Positions 1 to 5,629 of a stretch of 5,629 nt of DNA are shown here, piece after piece. Made by a program: the position numbers and the translations under genes. The notes beneath the pieces are model-generated. The model was not told where the DNA came from and did no database searches. It was given only the letters and a program-made list of their open reading frames with translations. Source of the stretch: Betaproteobacteria bacterium (GTDB lineage: Bacteria; Pseudomonadota; Gammaproteobacteria; Burkholderiales; SG8-39); assembly GCA_007280315.1 (NCBI GenBank), contig QYQC01000099.1, positions 1 through 5,629 on the forward strand, read 5' to 3'. Positions within the stretch are counted from its first letter, which is position 1; every line of letters starts with the position of its first letter.

Positions 1-1415
1 GCGTAGAGCGCTTCGCAGGTGGAGGTGACGCCGTTGTACGGAAACGGGTCGAGGGCAATATCGATCTCCTGCCGCAGGCGCCAGAACTCGGCGTCGGATA
101 GCGGCGCGAGCAGCGACAGGCGGGACCGAGCAATGCCGTATGCAGCGAACGCTGCCTCAAACCGTTGCCGCGTCGATGGTCCGGGCATGCCGATGATGAC
201 CAGCTTGGCCGTGGGTACGCGCGACAGTATGCGCGACCAGGCGCGGATCACCGCATCGTTGATCTTCCAAAGATTGTTGAACGCACCGAAAGTAATATAC
301 CCGCGTGAGAGCGCCGGCAACGCGCCCACCCGCAAGGCTTCTGCATCCGGCCGGAAGCACCACTGGGTCTGCGGCAGGCGCAACAGCTGTTCGCTGTGAA
401 AGCGCTCGGCGATGCCGGGCGGGTCGGCGATCGCGTCGGTGATCCGGAAATCCATCGCGCCGAGGCCGGTGGTGTTGCCGTGACCGAGATAAGTGAGTTG
501 CAGCGGCGCTGGTTTGCGCGCAAAACACAGCAGGCGGCCGCCGCGCGTGTGGCCGGCCAGATCGACCAGAATATCGATGCCGTCGTCGCGAATCAGCGCC
601 GCCAGGCGCGCATCGGACAACGGCGCAATCTCGCGCCACACTTCCGCGTGCGCGCGGATTCCGGCAGTGACCGCGTCCGACGTACCGCTGTTGTGATAGC
701 AATGAATCTGAAATTTCGCGTGTTCATGGTGCGCAAGCACCGGTTCAATGAATTTCGCCACCGCGTGGCGGTGAAAATCCGGCGAAACATAGCCGATGCG
801 CAGGCGCCGTTGCGGATCGCGGTCGTTCGAATGCGAAGCTCGCTCTGGCTGTAATGGTGTCTCATGCAGTTCGGCCCAGCGACGGTGCTCTTCATGGATT
901 TCCTGCGGGCGGTACTTGGGCAGGAGCTGCATGCAGTAAAGCAAATTGTCGTGCGCGTCGCAAAAGCGCGGATCGCGGTTCAACGCCTGGCGGAAGCAAT
1001 CGATGGCGGCATCGACCTCGGCCGTCGCGCGATAGGCCATGCCCAGGTTGTTCAGCAGTCCGACATCCGTTGGGACACGCGTCAGCGCGGCCTGATAATG
1101 CAGCAGCGCCTGCTCGGGATCGGCGCGGCTCAGTTCGAGATTACCCAGATTCATCAGCGCTGCCGCCGAATCGGGCGCAATACCCAGCACTTCCAGGAAA
1201 CACCCGGCCGCCTGATCGAGCCGGCCTGAATTCGCGTAGCACAGCCCGAGGTTGTTCAGCAGTGTGGGATCACGCGGCGCGTGCCGTCGCGCCGCCTCGA
1301 AGCAGGCAGTCGCTTCCTGCCACGCCCCCGCGCCCAGAAATGCGGTGCCCCTGGCGATGAGGTTCTCCGGCGCAGGGCGACGACCGATGAGCTTCATCAG
1401 GTTCTTGAGCAGCAT
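1..1415 (-). CDS. TPR-containing GT41 (O-GlcNAc transferase / SPINDLY-type) protein glycosyltransferase, C-terminus cut by window edge
   Basis: Hand translation from ATG at 1415 stays open to base 1 (471 codons). An in-frame TAG lies 17 codons upstream with no ATG between, which supports this start, although no clear Shine-Dalgarno is visible. Residues 18-151 form about four TPR units of 33-34 residues (for example TLLNNLGLCYANSGRLDQAA), the usual acceptor-binding superhelix. The GT41 catalytic region starts near residue 204: RIGYVSPDFHRH (206-217, His217 at the conserved active-site position), DGIDILVDLAGHT (278-290), APLQLTYLGHGNTTG (303-317), FGAFNNLWKI (376-385, Lys384 matching the UDP-phosphate-contacting Lys of human OGT) and ALDPFPYNG (454-462). 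About 115 residues are missing compared with the paralogue at 4912. Family members transfer a sugar from a nucleotide donor to Ser/Thr in the cytoplasm; plant SPINDLY uses GDP-fucose, human OGT UDP-GlcNAc. Donor and target here are unknown. It is divergent from the reductase at 1508. Confidence 0.94.
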   Translation of the reverse strand, partial: MLLKNLMKLIGRRPAPENLIARGTAFLGAGAWQEATACFEAARRHAPRDPTLLNNLGLCYANSGRLDQAAGCFLEVLGIAPDSAAALMNLGNLELSRADPEQALLHYQAALTRVPTDVGLLNNLGMAYRATAEVDAAIDCFRQALNRDPRFCDAHDNLLYCMQLLPKYRPQEIHEEHRRWAELHETPLQPERASHSNDRDPQRRLRIGYVSPDFHRHAVAKFIEPVLAHHEHAKFQIHCYHNSGTSDAVTAGIRAHAEVWREIAPLSDARLAALIRDDGIDILVDLAGHTRGGRLLCFARKPAPLQLTYLGHGNTTGLGAMDFRITDAIADPPGIAERFHSEQLLRLPQTQWCFRPDAEALRVGALPALSRGYITFGAFNNLWKINDAVIRAWSRILSRVPTAKLVIIGMPGPSTRQRFEAAFAAYGIARSRLSLLAPLSDAEFWRLRQEIDIALDPFPYNGVTSTCEALY

Positions 1416-1467
1416 TTCGCAATGGTATCCGCTTGGGCTCGGAACGCGAAATTGCGGGAGATCCCCC

Positions 1468-1473
1468 TATAAT
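1468..1473 (+). promoter_or_regulatory. Candidate -10 element (TATAAT) for the reductase gene
   Basis: A perfect TATAAT sits 34 bases upstream of the reductase ATG, in the 92-base divergent spacer, and would put the transcription start near 1480. No good -35 is found 16-19 bases upstream (that stretch reads around CGCGAA) and there is no extended -10 TGn, so an activator or another sigma factor may be needed, or the match may be chance. It is still notable in such GC-rich DNA. Confidence 0.45.
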
Positions 1474-1507
1474 GCAATCGGAGAATATTTTTCATTGAGC
1501 GCTGCCG

Positions 1508-2377
1508 ATGAAGGTTCTGGTACTGGGTGCGAACGGCATGCTGGGCAATGCGATGTTCCGCATCCTCAGCGAAGAGCAGGAATGGGAGGTGTTCGGAAGC
1601 GTTCGCTCGGCGGCGGTGGCGCAATCGTTCCCGCCGCAGCTCGCCGGGCATTTGATTGTCGGCTGCGACGTCGCGGAGGACGGTGCCCTGGACGGGGTCT
1701 TTGGCCGGCTCCACCCCGATGTCGTTATCAATTGCATATCCCTCCCCCGGCATGCATCGAGTTCCAGCGATCCGCTGCTGGCGATTCCGATCTATTCGCT
1801 GCTGCCACATCGGCTGGCCAGCATGTGCAAACCGGCTGGGGCGCGCCTGGTGCATATCAGTACGGACGGCGTATTCTCGGGTGCGAAAGGTGGCTATAGC
1901 GAAGACGACACGCCGGATGCGCGGGATTTTTATGGCGTGGCGAAACACCTGGGAGAAGTGCGCTACCCGCACACGATTACGCTGCGGACTTCAGTTATCG
2001 GCCATGCGCTGCGTGAAGCGCATGGCTTGATCGACTGGTTTCTGGCGCAATCCGGAAGCTGCCGCGGCTACACGCGCTCGGTGTTCTCCGGCCTGCCCAG
2101 CGTGACCATTGCCCGGCTGATTCGCGATGTGGTGATTCCACGGCCGGAACTGTTCGGGCTGTACCATGTCGCCGCGCGGCCGATCAGCAAGTACGCGCTA
2201 CTTCGATTGGTCGCCGATACCTATGCCAAGTCCATCGACATTGTCAAAGACGATTCATCGATTATCGATCGATCGCTGAATTCAAAACGCTTTGAGTCGG
2301 CAACCGGATACGTGGCGCCGGATTGGCCCGAGCTGGTTGCCGACATGCACGCCGACTGGTGCAGGCGACAGAACTGA
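1508..2377 (+). CDS. RmlD-like SDR: nucleotide-sugar 4-keto reductase (WbvR/QnlA-like)
   Basis: A 289-residue extended/atypical SDR. The N-terminal Rossmann motif GANGMLG (7-13) binds NAD(P)H; STDGVFSG (118-125) and YGVAK (Tyr142, Lys146) form the catalytic Thr/Tyr/Lys set. The stretch IPIYSLLPHRLA (93-104), FSGLPSV in the middle and the C-terminal SKRFESATGY block are typical, as I recall them, of RmlD-like reductases paired with UDP-HexNAc 2-epimerases (WbvR of Vibrio cholerae O37, QnlA of E. coli), which reduce a 4-keto-6-deoxy-HexNAc to UDP-L-RhaNAc. It lacks the C-terminal cupin of WbjC/CapF, arguing against that exact FucNAc reductase. The start is ATG 1508: an in-frame TGA at 1496 excludes longer ATG starts, and only a weak GAGCG (1497-1501) serves as ribosome site. 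It converges on the 2-epimerase with 28 bases between stop codons. Gly121, Tyr96 and Ser78 are unusual residues. The exact sugar is inferred. Confidence 0.88.
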   Translation: MKVLVLGANGMLGNAMFRILSEEQEWEVFGSVRSAAVAQSFPPQLAGHLIVGCDVAEDGALDGVFGRLHPDVVINCISLPRHASSSSDPLLAIPIYSLLPHRLASMCKPAGARLVHISTDGVFSGAKGGYSEDDTPDARDFYGVAKHLGEVRYPHTITLRTSVIGHALREAHGLIDWFLAQSGSCRGYTRSVFSGLPSVTIARLIRDVVIPRPELFGLYHVAARPISKYALLRLVADTYAKSIDIVKDDSSIIDRSLNSKRFESATGYVAPDWPELVADMHADWCRRQN

Positions 2378-2405
2378 TCCGGGGCCTTCCGCAATCGCCG
2401 GCTGT

Positions 2406-3488
2406 CTAGAAGTGGTTGGTAATCTGCGTGCGTATGGCGTTGATTACAACGTTTGACGGAGAGAAATTCTCTTCCAGTTCATAACGCGCGCCCCAGGGCT
2501 CGGTTACCGCGGTGGTGACCGACTCCACGATATTCTCCGGATCGAGGCCCGAGACGATATTACCGCCGCTTTCGATTGTTTCCGGACGTTCAGTCGCCAT
2601 GCGCAGGCTCACGCAGGGCACTTTGTAGAAAAGCCCCTCCTCCGCTGCGGTACCGGAGTCGGAAAGCGTGCAATAGGACTCCTTCAACAAGCAGTTGAAG
2701 TCATAAAATCCAAGCGGTGCCATGATTCTCACGCCTTTCGGAATGGCAATGGACCCCAGTTTGCTCCTGGTGCGCGGGTGCATCGGGTAGACAACGTCCA
2801 GCTTGAAACGCTCAACTAGTCGTCCCAGCGCAACGAAAATCCGTTTCAGGTACTCAGGATTGTCGACGTTTTCACTGCGATGGGCGGTAACCAGAATGTA
2901 GCCTTTCTTCGCCAGACCCAGTGTTGCAAGGATATCGCTCGCGTTTATCTGCGGCAGGAACGCGCGCATCGCCTCGAACGTCGTATTGCCGGTCACGAAG
3001 ATTCTCGATGGGTGAATATTTTCCCGTATCAGGTTCTCCCGGTGGTACTGGTTGTAGGGCAGGAGAATGCTGCTCATATGATCGATCAATATGCGGTTGC
3101 GCTGCTCCGGCATGCGTCTGTCCCAGGCGCGCAGGCCCGCTTCCATGTGGAATATCTTGATGCCGCGGTTGGCGGCAGGCATGACGGAGAGTCCGCTGTA
3201 GGTGTCCCCGAGAATGAGGAGCGCGTCCGGCTTCAGCTTCTCCATCAGCGCATCCGATTTCGAGATTACGTCGGACACTTCCCGCGCGTAGCTCGAGGTG
3301 TCGATCCCCAATTGGAAATCCGGCTTTCGCAGCTGCAGGTCGCGAAAGAAGAAATCACGCAGCTCCGGCGTGAAGTTCTGCCCGGTGTGGACCATGATGT
3401 GTTCGAAGTTGAGCGCGTCCAGCTTCTTCAGCGTGGCCCACATCTTGATCATTTCCGGCCTGGTCCCAAAAATCGACATGACCTTCAT
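2406..3488 (-). CDS. Non-hydrolysing UDP-N-acetylglucosamine 2-epimerase family, WbjD/FnlC/QnlB-like
   Basis: A 360-residue GT-B-fold epimerase that inverts C2 of a UDP-HexNAc through a 2-acetamidoglucal intermediate. Visible motifs (numbered from ATG 3488): FGTRPEMIK (7-15), HTGQN, GDTYSG with Asp95, HMEAGLR (Glu116), DRRMPEQRNR (Glu128), TAHRSEN (His203), SDSGTAAEE (276-284) and TERPE (299-303). The catalytic Asp, Glu and His positions of WecB are all present. The compact DRRMPEQRNR segment, in place of the longer loop of WecB/MnaA, and LSDSGT point to the WbjD/FnlC/QnlB branch, which acts on 6-deoxy-HexNAc (UDP-L-FucNAc or UDP-L-QuiNAc formation). A GTG at 3497 would add three residues; ATG 3488 is preferred because GGGGTGA sits 5 bases upstream and family members begin MKV. 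It lies 54 bases after the methyltransferase remnant, probably in one transcript. GC is low for the window (48-58% in sampled 60-base blocks). Confidence 0.93.
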   Translation of the reverse strand: MKVMSIFGTRPEMIKMWATLKKLDALNFEHIMVHTGQNFTPELRDFFFRDLQLRKPDFQLGIDTSSYAREVSDVISKSDALMEKLKPDALLILGDTYSGLSVMPAANRGIKIFHMEAGLRAWDRRMPEQRNRILIDHMSSILLPYNQYHRENLIRENIHPSRIFVTGNTTFEAMRAFLPQINASDILATLGLAKKGYILVTAHRSENVDNPEYLKRIFVALGRLVERFKLDVVYPMHPRTRSKLGSIAIPKGVRIMAPLGFYDFNCLLKESYCTLSDSGTAAEEGLFYKVPCVSLRMATERPETIESGGNIVSGLDPENIVESVTTAVTEPWGARYELEENFSPSNVVINAIRTQITNHF

Positions 3489-3493
3489 CTGGC

Positions 3494-3500
3494 TCACCCC
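3494..3500 (-). promoter_or_regulatory. Ribosome binding site deciding the 2-epimerase start
   Basis: On the minus strand GGGGTGA is followed by the 5-base spacer GCCAG and ATG at 3488. It is the clearest Shine-Dalgarno in the window. It overlaps the alternative GTG at 3497, which makes that GTG an unlikely start. Confidence 0.65.
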
Positions 3501-3542
3501 AAGCGAATTTTCAGTTGAATACCAAGTGCCAATGCAGGGCGC

Positions 3543-3785
3543 TCATTCGCGCCCCGGATGCATCATGATCTGCACATTCGGCAGCGGCACGATCATGCGA
3601 CCGCCGCCATCCAGGTAGTTCGAGCATTTCTTTGCGATTTCGCCAAAAAAACTCCAGGCGAGCAGCAGCAGGTAGTCCGGCCGCGGCGCGCGATCGAGTA
3701 TGGACCGCGGCTGTATCAGGAAATGCGAACCCGGCGTATACAGCCCCAGCTTGGCCGGCGCGTCATCGATCATATAGTCCAGGTA
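3543..3785 (-). pseudogene. Detached 3' part of the C-methyltransferase (frameshifted)
   Basis: An 80-residue stretch starting YLDYMIDDAPAKLGLYTPG and ending at TGA 3543-3545. It matches the end of the TylCIII/NovU family (the DYxVDxxPxKxGxYxPG pattern, then PDYLLLLAW and GGRMIVPLPNV). It continues the protein encoded at 3770-4810 once one base is restored inside CGTAC at 3783-3787, giving GIDQRYLDY, the same spacing as in intact relatives. No slippery heptamer is present, so programmed slippage is unlikely; a lost base (for example one T of CGTTAC) or a sequencing error explains it better. An internal ATG at 3773 overlaps the upstream TGA as ATGA and could start a 76-residue fragment by coupled reinitiation. 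The part from 3543 to 3769 is certainly outside the upstream frame. Confidence 0.83.
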
Positions 3786-4810
3786 CGCTGATCGATGCCG
3801 CAGTACTGGATCATGGTATTGGCGCGCCCGGACGCACCGTAGCCGGCAATGCTGCTCCCCCTGGCTTTCAGGCGTGCGAGCAGGTTCATCAGTTTCTCCT
3901 TGCGCTCGGCAACGTCGGCGGCGAAGCGGGCGTAGGTTTCCGCCCGGTCGTAGCCGTTTGCAAGTTCTTCCTTTCGCAGCGCCGCCACCTGCGGCGACAC
4001 CGATGCTGCGTGCCGGCTGCCTTTCTTGCATACGTAATAGCGCATCGATCCGGCGTGAATCTGCACCGGTTTCACGTCGAACACCAGCATATCGTGCCGG
4101 TCCAGATGATTCGTCAATGACAGCAGCGAGTGATAATAGAGGTGCTCATGATAAATCATGTCGTATTGCAGCTCGTTGATTATCTTGCCGAGATAGTGCA
4201 CCTCGAAAATGAATACGCCATCGTCCTTGAGCACGTTGCGGATCGCCCGCGTAACGCCCTGCATGTCCGGGATGTGGGCATAGACATTGTTCGCGACCAC
4301 CATGTCGGCTTTGCCGTGCTCCGCGATCAGTCTCCGGGCAACTTCCTCGTCGAAGAAATCGTTGACCACCGTTATCCGCGGATCGTCGATCGCGCGCACG
4401 ATATTCGTCGCCGGGTCGACGCCGATCACGGTGCGAATCTTCTGGTCTGCAAGCGGCCTGAGCAGTACGCCGTCGTTGCAGCCGAATTCGATCACCGTTG
4501 AATTCTCCGGATCGAGGAAGCGCGAACTCACCTCGGTGGCGAAGTCGATGAAATGTTCGCGCAATGTTCTGATCGCCGAAGAAAAATAGAAGTAATTCTT
4601 GAACAGAATGCCGGGGCTGACTTTATCGACGACCTGCACCGCCAAGCAATCGTTGCAGAAATACAGGCGCAACGGATAGCGGACTTCGCTCGCGAACTGC
4701 TCCGGCTTGATAAATGCCCCCGCCAAAGCCACCTTTCCGAAATCGATTATCGGGCTCATCGATCTGCTGTCGCAAAACGAGCAGCTGGGTGGTAGATCCG
4801 GATTCGTCAT
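3770..4810 (-). CDS. Sugar C-methyltransferase (TylCIII/NovU/TcaB9 family), 5' part, truncated by frameshift
   Basis: A 346-codon frame from ATG 4810. Residues 1-75 are the N-terminal zinc-binding domain (Methyltransf_13 type), with Cys10/Cys13 and Cys52/Cys55 as the two CxxC pairs. The SAM-binding Rossmann domain follows, with EFGCNDG (108-114) and GVDP (130-133). YHEH (220-223) matches the Tyr/Glu/His active-site cluster known in TcaB9-like enzymes. GYGASGRANT (323-332) begins the C-terminal Methyltransf_14-type domain. Family members use SAM to methylate C3 of a 4-keto deoxysugar nucleotide, making branched sugars. After Gln341 the frame turns into RTWTI and stops at TGA, while the expected continuation is found in the -1 frame (3543-3785). 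Restored, the protein would be about 422 residues, the normal family length. No good ribosome site is seen before ATG 4810. It lies 101 bases downstream of the second glycosyltransferase. The present protein lacks about 80 C-terminal residues; whether it is active is unknown. Confidence 0.88.
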   Translation of the reverse strand: MTNPDLPPSCSFCDSRSMSPIIDFGKVALAGAFIKPEQFASEVRYPLRLYFCNDCLAVQVVDKVSPGILFKNYFYFSSAIRTLREHFIDFATEVSSRFLDPENSTVIEFGCNDGVLLRPLADQKIRTVIGVDPATNIVRAIDDPRITVVNDFFDEEVARRLIAEHGKADMVVANNVYAHIPDMQGVTRAIRNVLKDDGVFIFEVHYLGKIINELQYDMIYHEHLYYHSLLSLTNHLDRHDMLVFDVKPVQIHAGSMRYYVCKKGSRHAASVSPQVAALRKEELANGYDRAETYARFAADVAERKEKLMNLLARLKARGSSIAGYGASGRANTMIQYCGIDQRTWTI

Positions 4811-4858
4811 TTTGATTTCGCTTTGTCGATCGTTCTACAGTGCACGGCGCCTACGGCA

Positions 4859-4882
4859 GCCCGGATTTCGCGGCAGCCGGGC
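4859..4882. repeat. Small inverted repeat in the glycosyltransferase-methyltransferase gap, with an 8-base direct repeat
   Basis: GCCCGG (4859-4864) and CCGGGC (4877-4882) are perfect inverted arms around a 12-base loop, 30 bases past the stop of the second glycosyltransferase. CGGCAGCC also occurs twice (4854-4861 and 4871-4878). No T-run follows on the minus strand, so an intrinsic terminator is not supported. It could be an RNA stability or processing hairpin, or chance in GC-rich DNA. The rest of the 101-base gap shows no convincing promoter. Confidence 0.35.
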
Positions 4883-4911
4883 AGACCGGCGGCCACCGTC
4901 GAAGAAGCGGC

Positions 4912-5629
4912 CTAGGCAAGCCGAGCCTCGTCGCACCAGTTCTGCCAGGCCTCGCGGTACAGCGTCTCGAGGTCGCGTGCGAATCGCGCCTCGTCCATCA
5001 GCGCGGAAGCGCGCATGCGCTGGCGCATCCCCCCGCGCAACCGGGACAGCCGCTCGCGATCCAGCGCCAGCTCGCAAGCGAGGCGCAGGTAGTCCGACTC
5101 CGAATGCGCCACCAGCTCCGGCAGGCCGATAGTCGATAGTATGCTCAATCCTGCGCGCGCGTGAATCGCCTCGCCAGCCAGCGTAACCAGCGGCAGGCCC
5201 AGCCACAATGTCTCGCAGGTGGTCGCGCCGCCGTTGCAGGGAAAAGTATCGAGTGCGATGTCGATGTCCCGGGACAAGGCCCAAAACTGTTGCCGCGCGA
5301 GCGGCGGGTAGATCGAAAGCGCTGCGGCGGGCACGCCGTGGCGCGCAAACTCGGCGGCGATGCGCTGTTGCGCCTCGCCTGCGGCAACGGTGGTCAAAAC
5401 CAGACGCGCCTGCGGAACGGAAAGCAGCAACCGCGACCACAATGCAATCATCTGCGGCGTCAGCTTCAGCATCGAGTTCAGCGATCCGAATGTAATCATC
5501 CCGGCGCGCAGTGCCGGCAGGGGCCCAGGGTCGGGCATGGACACCTGCGGTCGGAAGCACCACATACTATGCGGCAGGCGCAGCAGCCTTTCAGTGTAGT
5601 AGGTATCGGCTACACCGGGCGGATCGAGC
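4912..5629 (-). CDS. Second GT41 (O-GlcNAc transferase / SPINDLY-type) glycosyltransferase, N-terminus cut by window edge
   Basis: An open frame from base 5628 to TAG at 4912-4914 gives the last 238 residues. It begins LDPPGVADTYYTERLLRLP, the same block as residues 331-348 of the protein at 1-1415. Then come WCFRP, ITFGSLNSMLKL (UDP-phosphate-binding Lys position kept, but Leu where Phe is usual before Asn), IDIALDTFPCNGGATTCETLW and LGLPLVTLAGEAIHARAG, the GT41 donor-site loop comparable to the NGHTTG and LWAGTPMVT region of human OGT. The C-terminal helices end at DEARLA. ATG 5565 is internal, not the start. Any TPR region lies outside the window. It probably leads a minus-strand operon with the methyltransferase and 2-epimerase. 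By hand alignment about 65 of 141 residues match the other GT41 protein, so they are paralogues and probably not redundant. Donor and target are unknown. Confidence 0.93.
   Translation of the reverse strand, partial: LDPPGVADTYYTERLLRLPHSMWCFRPQVSMPDPGPLPALRAGMITFGSLNSMLKLTPQMIALWSRLLLSVPQARLVLTTVAAGEAQQRIAAEFARHGVPAAALSIYPPLARQQFWALSRDIDIALDTFPCNGGATTCETLWLGLPLVTLAGEAIHARAGLSILSTIGLPELVAHSESDYLRLACELALDRERLSRLRGGMRQRMRASALMDEARFARDLETLYREAWQNWCDEARLA

Noticed and set aside
854..1360. A 168-codon plus-strand frame opposite the TPR region
   Set aside because: It is antisense to clear TPR repeats and consists of low-complexity Arg/Pro/Ala sequence.
1495..1899. TTG at 1495 with GGAGAA upstream as an alternative start in another frame
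   Set aside because: The frame overlaps the reductase and its product has no recognisable motif, whereas ATG 1508 gives the Rossmann motif directly.
2264..2275. ATCG repeated three times as a phase-variation tract
   Set aside because: Three units are too few, and the tract encodes an ordinary Ile-Asp-Arg stretch in the reductase.
2378..2405. Bidirectional terminator between the convergent genes
   Set aside because: Only short CCGG/GCCGGC palindromes are seen; there is no stable stem with a flanking T-run.
2880..3518. A 212-codon plus-strand open frame opposite the 2-epimerase
   Set aside because: It is antisense to a gene with full family motifs; its translation is Arg/His/Val-rich with no recognisable domain.
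3783..3787. Programmed -1 ribosomal frameshift in the methyltransferase
   Set aside because: No slippery X XXY YYZ heptamer or obvious downstream stem is present; a lost base is simpler.
4846..4882. Intrinsic terminator after the second glycosyltransferase
   Set aside because: The stem is only 6 base pairs with a 12-base loop, and no T-run follows on the minus strand.
4835..5563. A 242-codon minus-strand frame overlapping the second glycosyltransferase
   Set aside because: It is a GC-rich shadow frame (Arg/Ala-rich); the other frame carries the GT41 motifs.

Overview
The window looks like part of a surface- or protein-glycosylation locus of a Gram-negative bacterium, most likely a proteobacterium. 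This rests on the gene families and the moderately high GC content; no marker gene fixes the taxon. Almost all of the DNA is coding, and no gap reaches 300 bases. There are no RNA genes, transposase genes or CRISPR arrays.

Layout from left to right: (1) bases 1-1415, minus strand: N-terminal 471 codons of a TPR plus GT41 (O-GlcNAc transferase / SPINDLY type) glycosyltransferase, whose C-terminus lies beyond base 1. (2) bases 1416-1507: divergent intergenic region with a perfect TATAAT facing right. (3) bases 1508-2377, plus strand: RmlD-like SDR sugar reductase. (4) a 28-base convergent gap. (5) bases 2406-3488, minus: non-hydrolysing UDP-HexNAc 2-epimerase of the WbjD/FnlC/QnlB kind. (6) bases 3543-4810, minus: sugar C-methyltransferase of the TylCIII/NovU/TcaB9 kind, split by a one-base frameshift at 3783-3787. 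(7) bases 4811-4911: gap with short repeats. (8) bases 4912-5629, minus: C-terminal 238 residues of a second GT41 glycosyltransferase, whose N-terminus lies beyond base 5629.

Reading the genes together: the reductase and 2-epimerase resemble the last two steps of UDP-L-RhaNAc/UDP-L-QuiNAc (or UDP-L-FucNAc) synthesis. The methyltransferase family adds a branch methyl to a keto-sugar nucleotide. GT41 enzymes with TPRs transfer a sugar to Ser/Thr of proteins. A reasonable inference is a cassette that makes a deoxy-amino sugar, possibly branched, for protein O-glycosylation (flagellin is one candidate). The required 4,6-dehydratase is not in the window, and the donor and acceptor cannot be read from the sequence.

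The most notable points are the two same-strand GT41 paralogues bracketing the cassette (aligned without gaps at an offset of exactly 5200 bases), the broken methyltransferase with an ATGA stop/start overlap at the break, the lower GC of the inner genes, and unusual residues in otherwise conserved motifs of the reductase.
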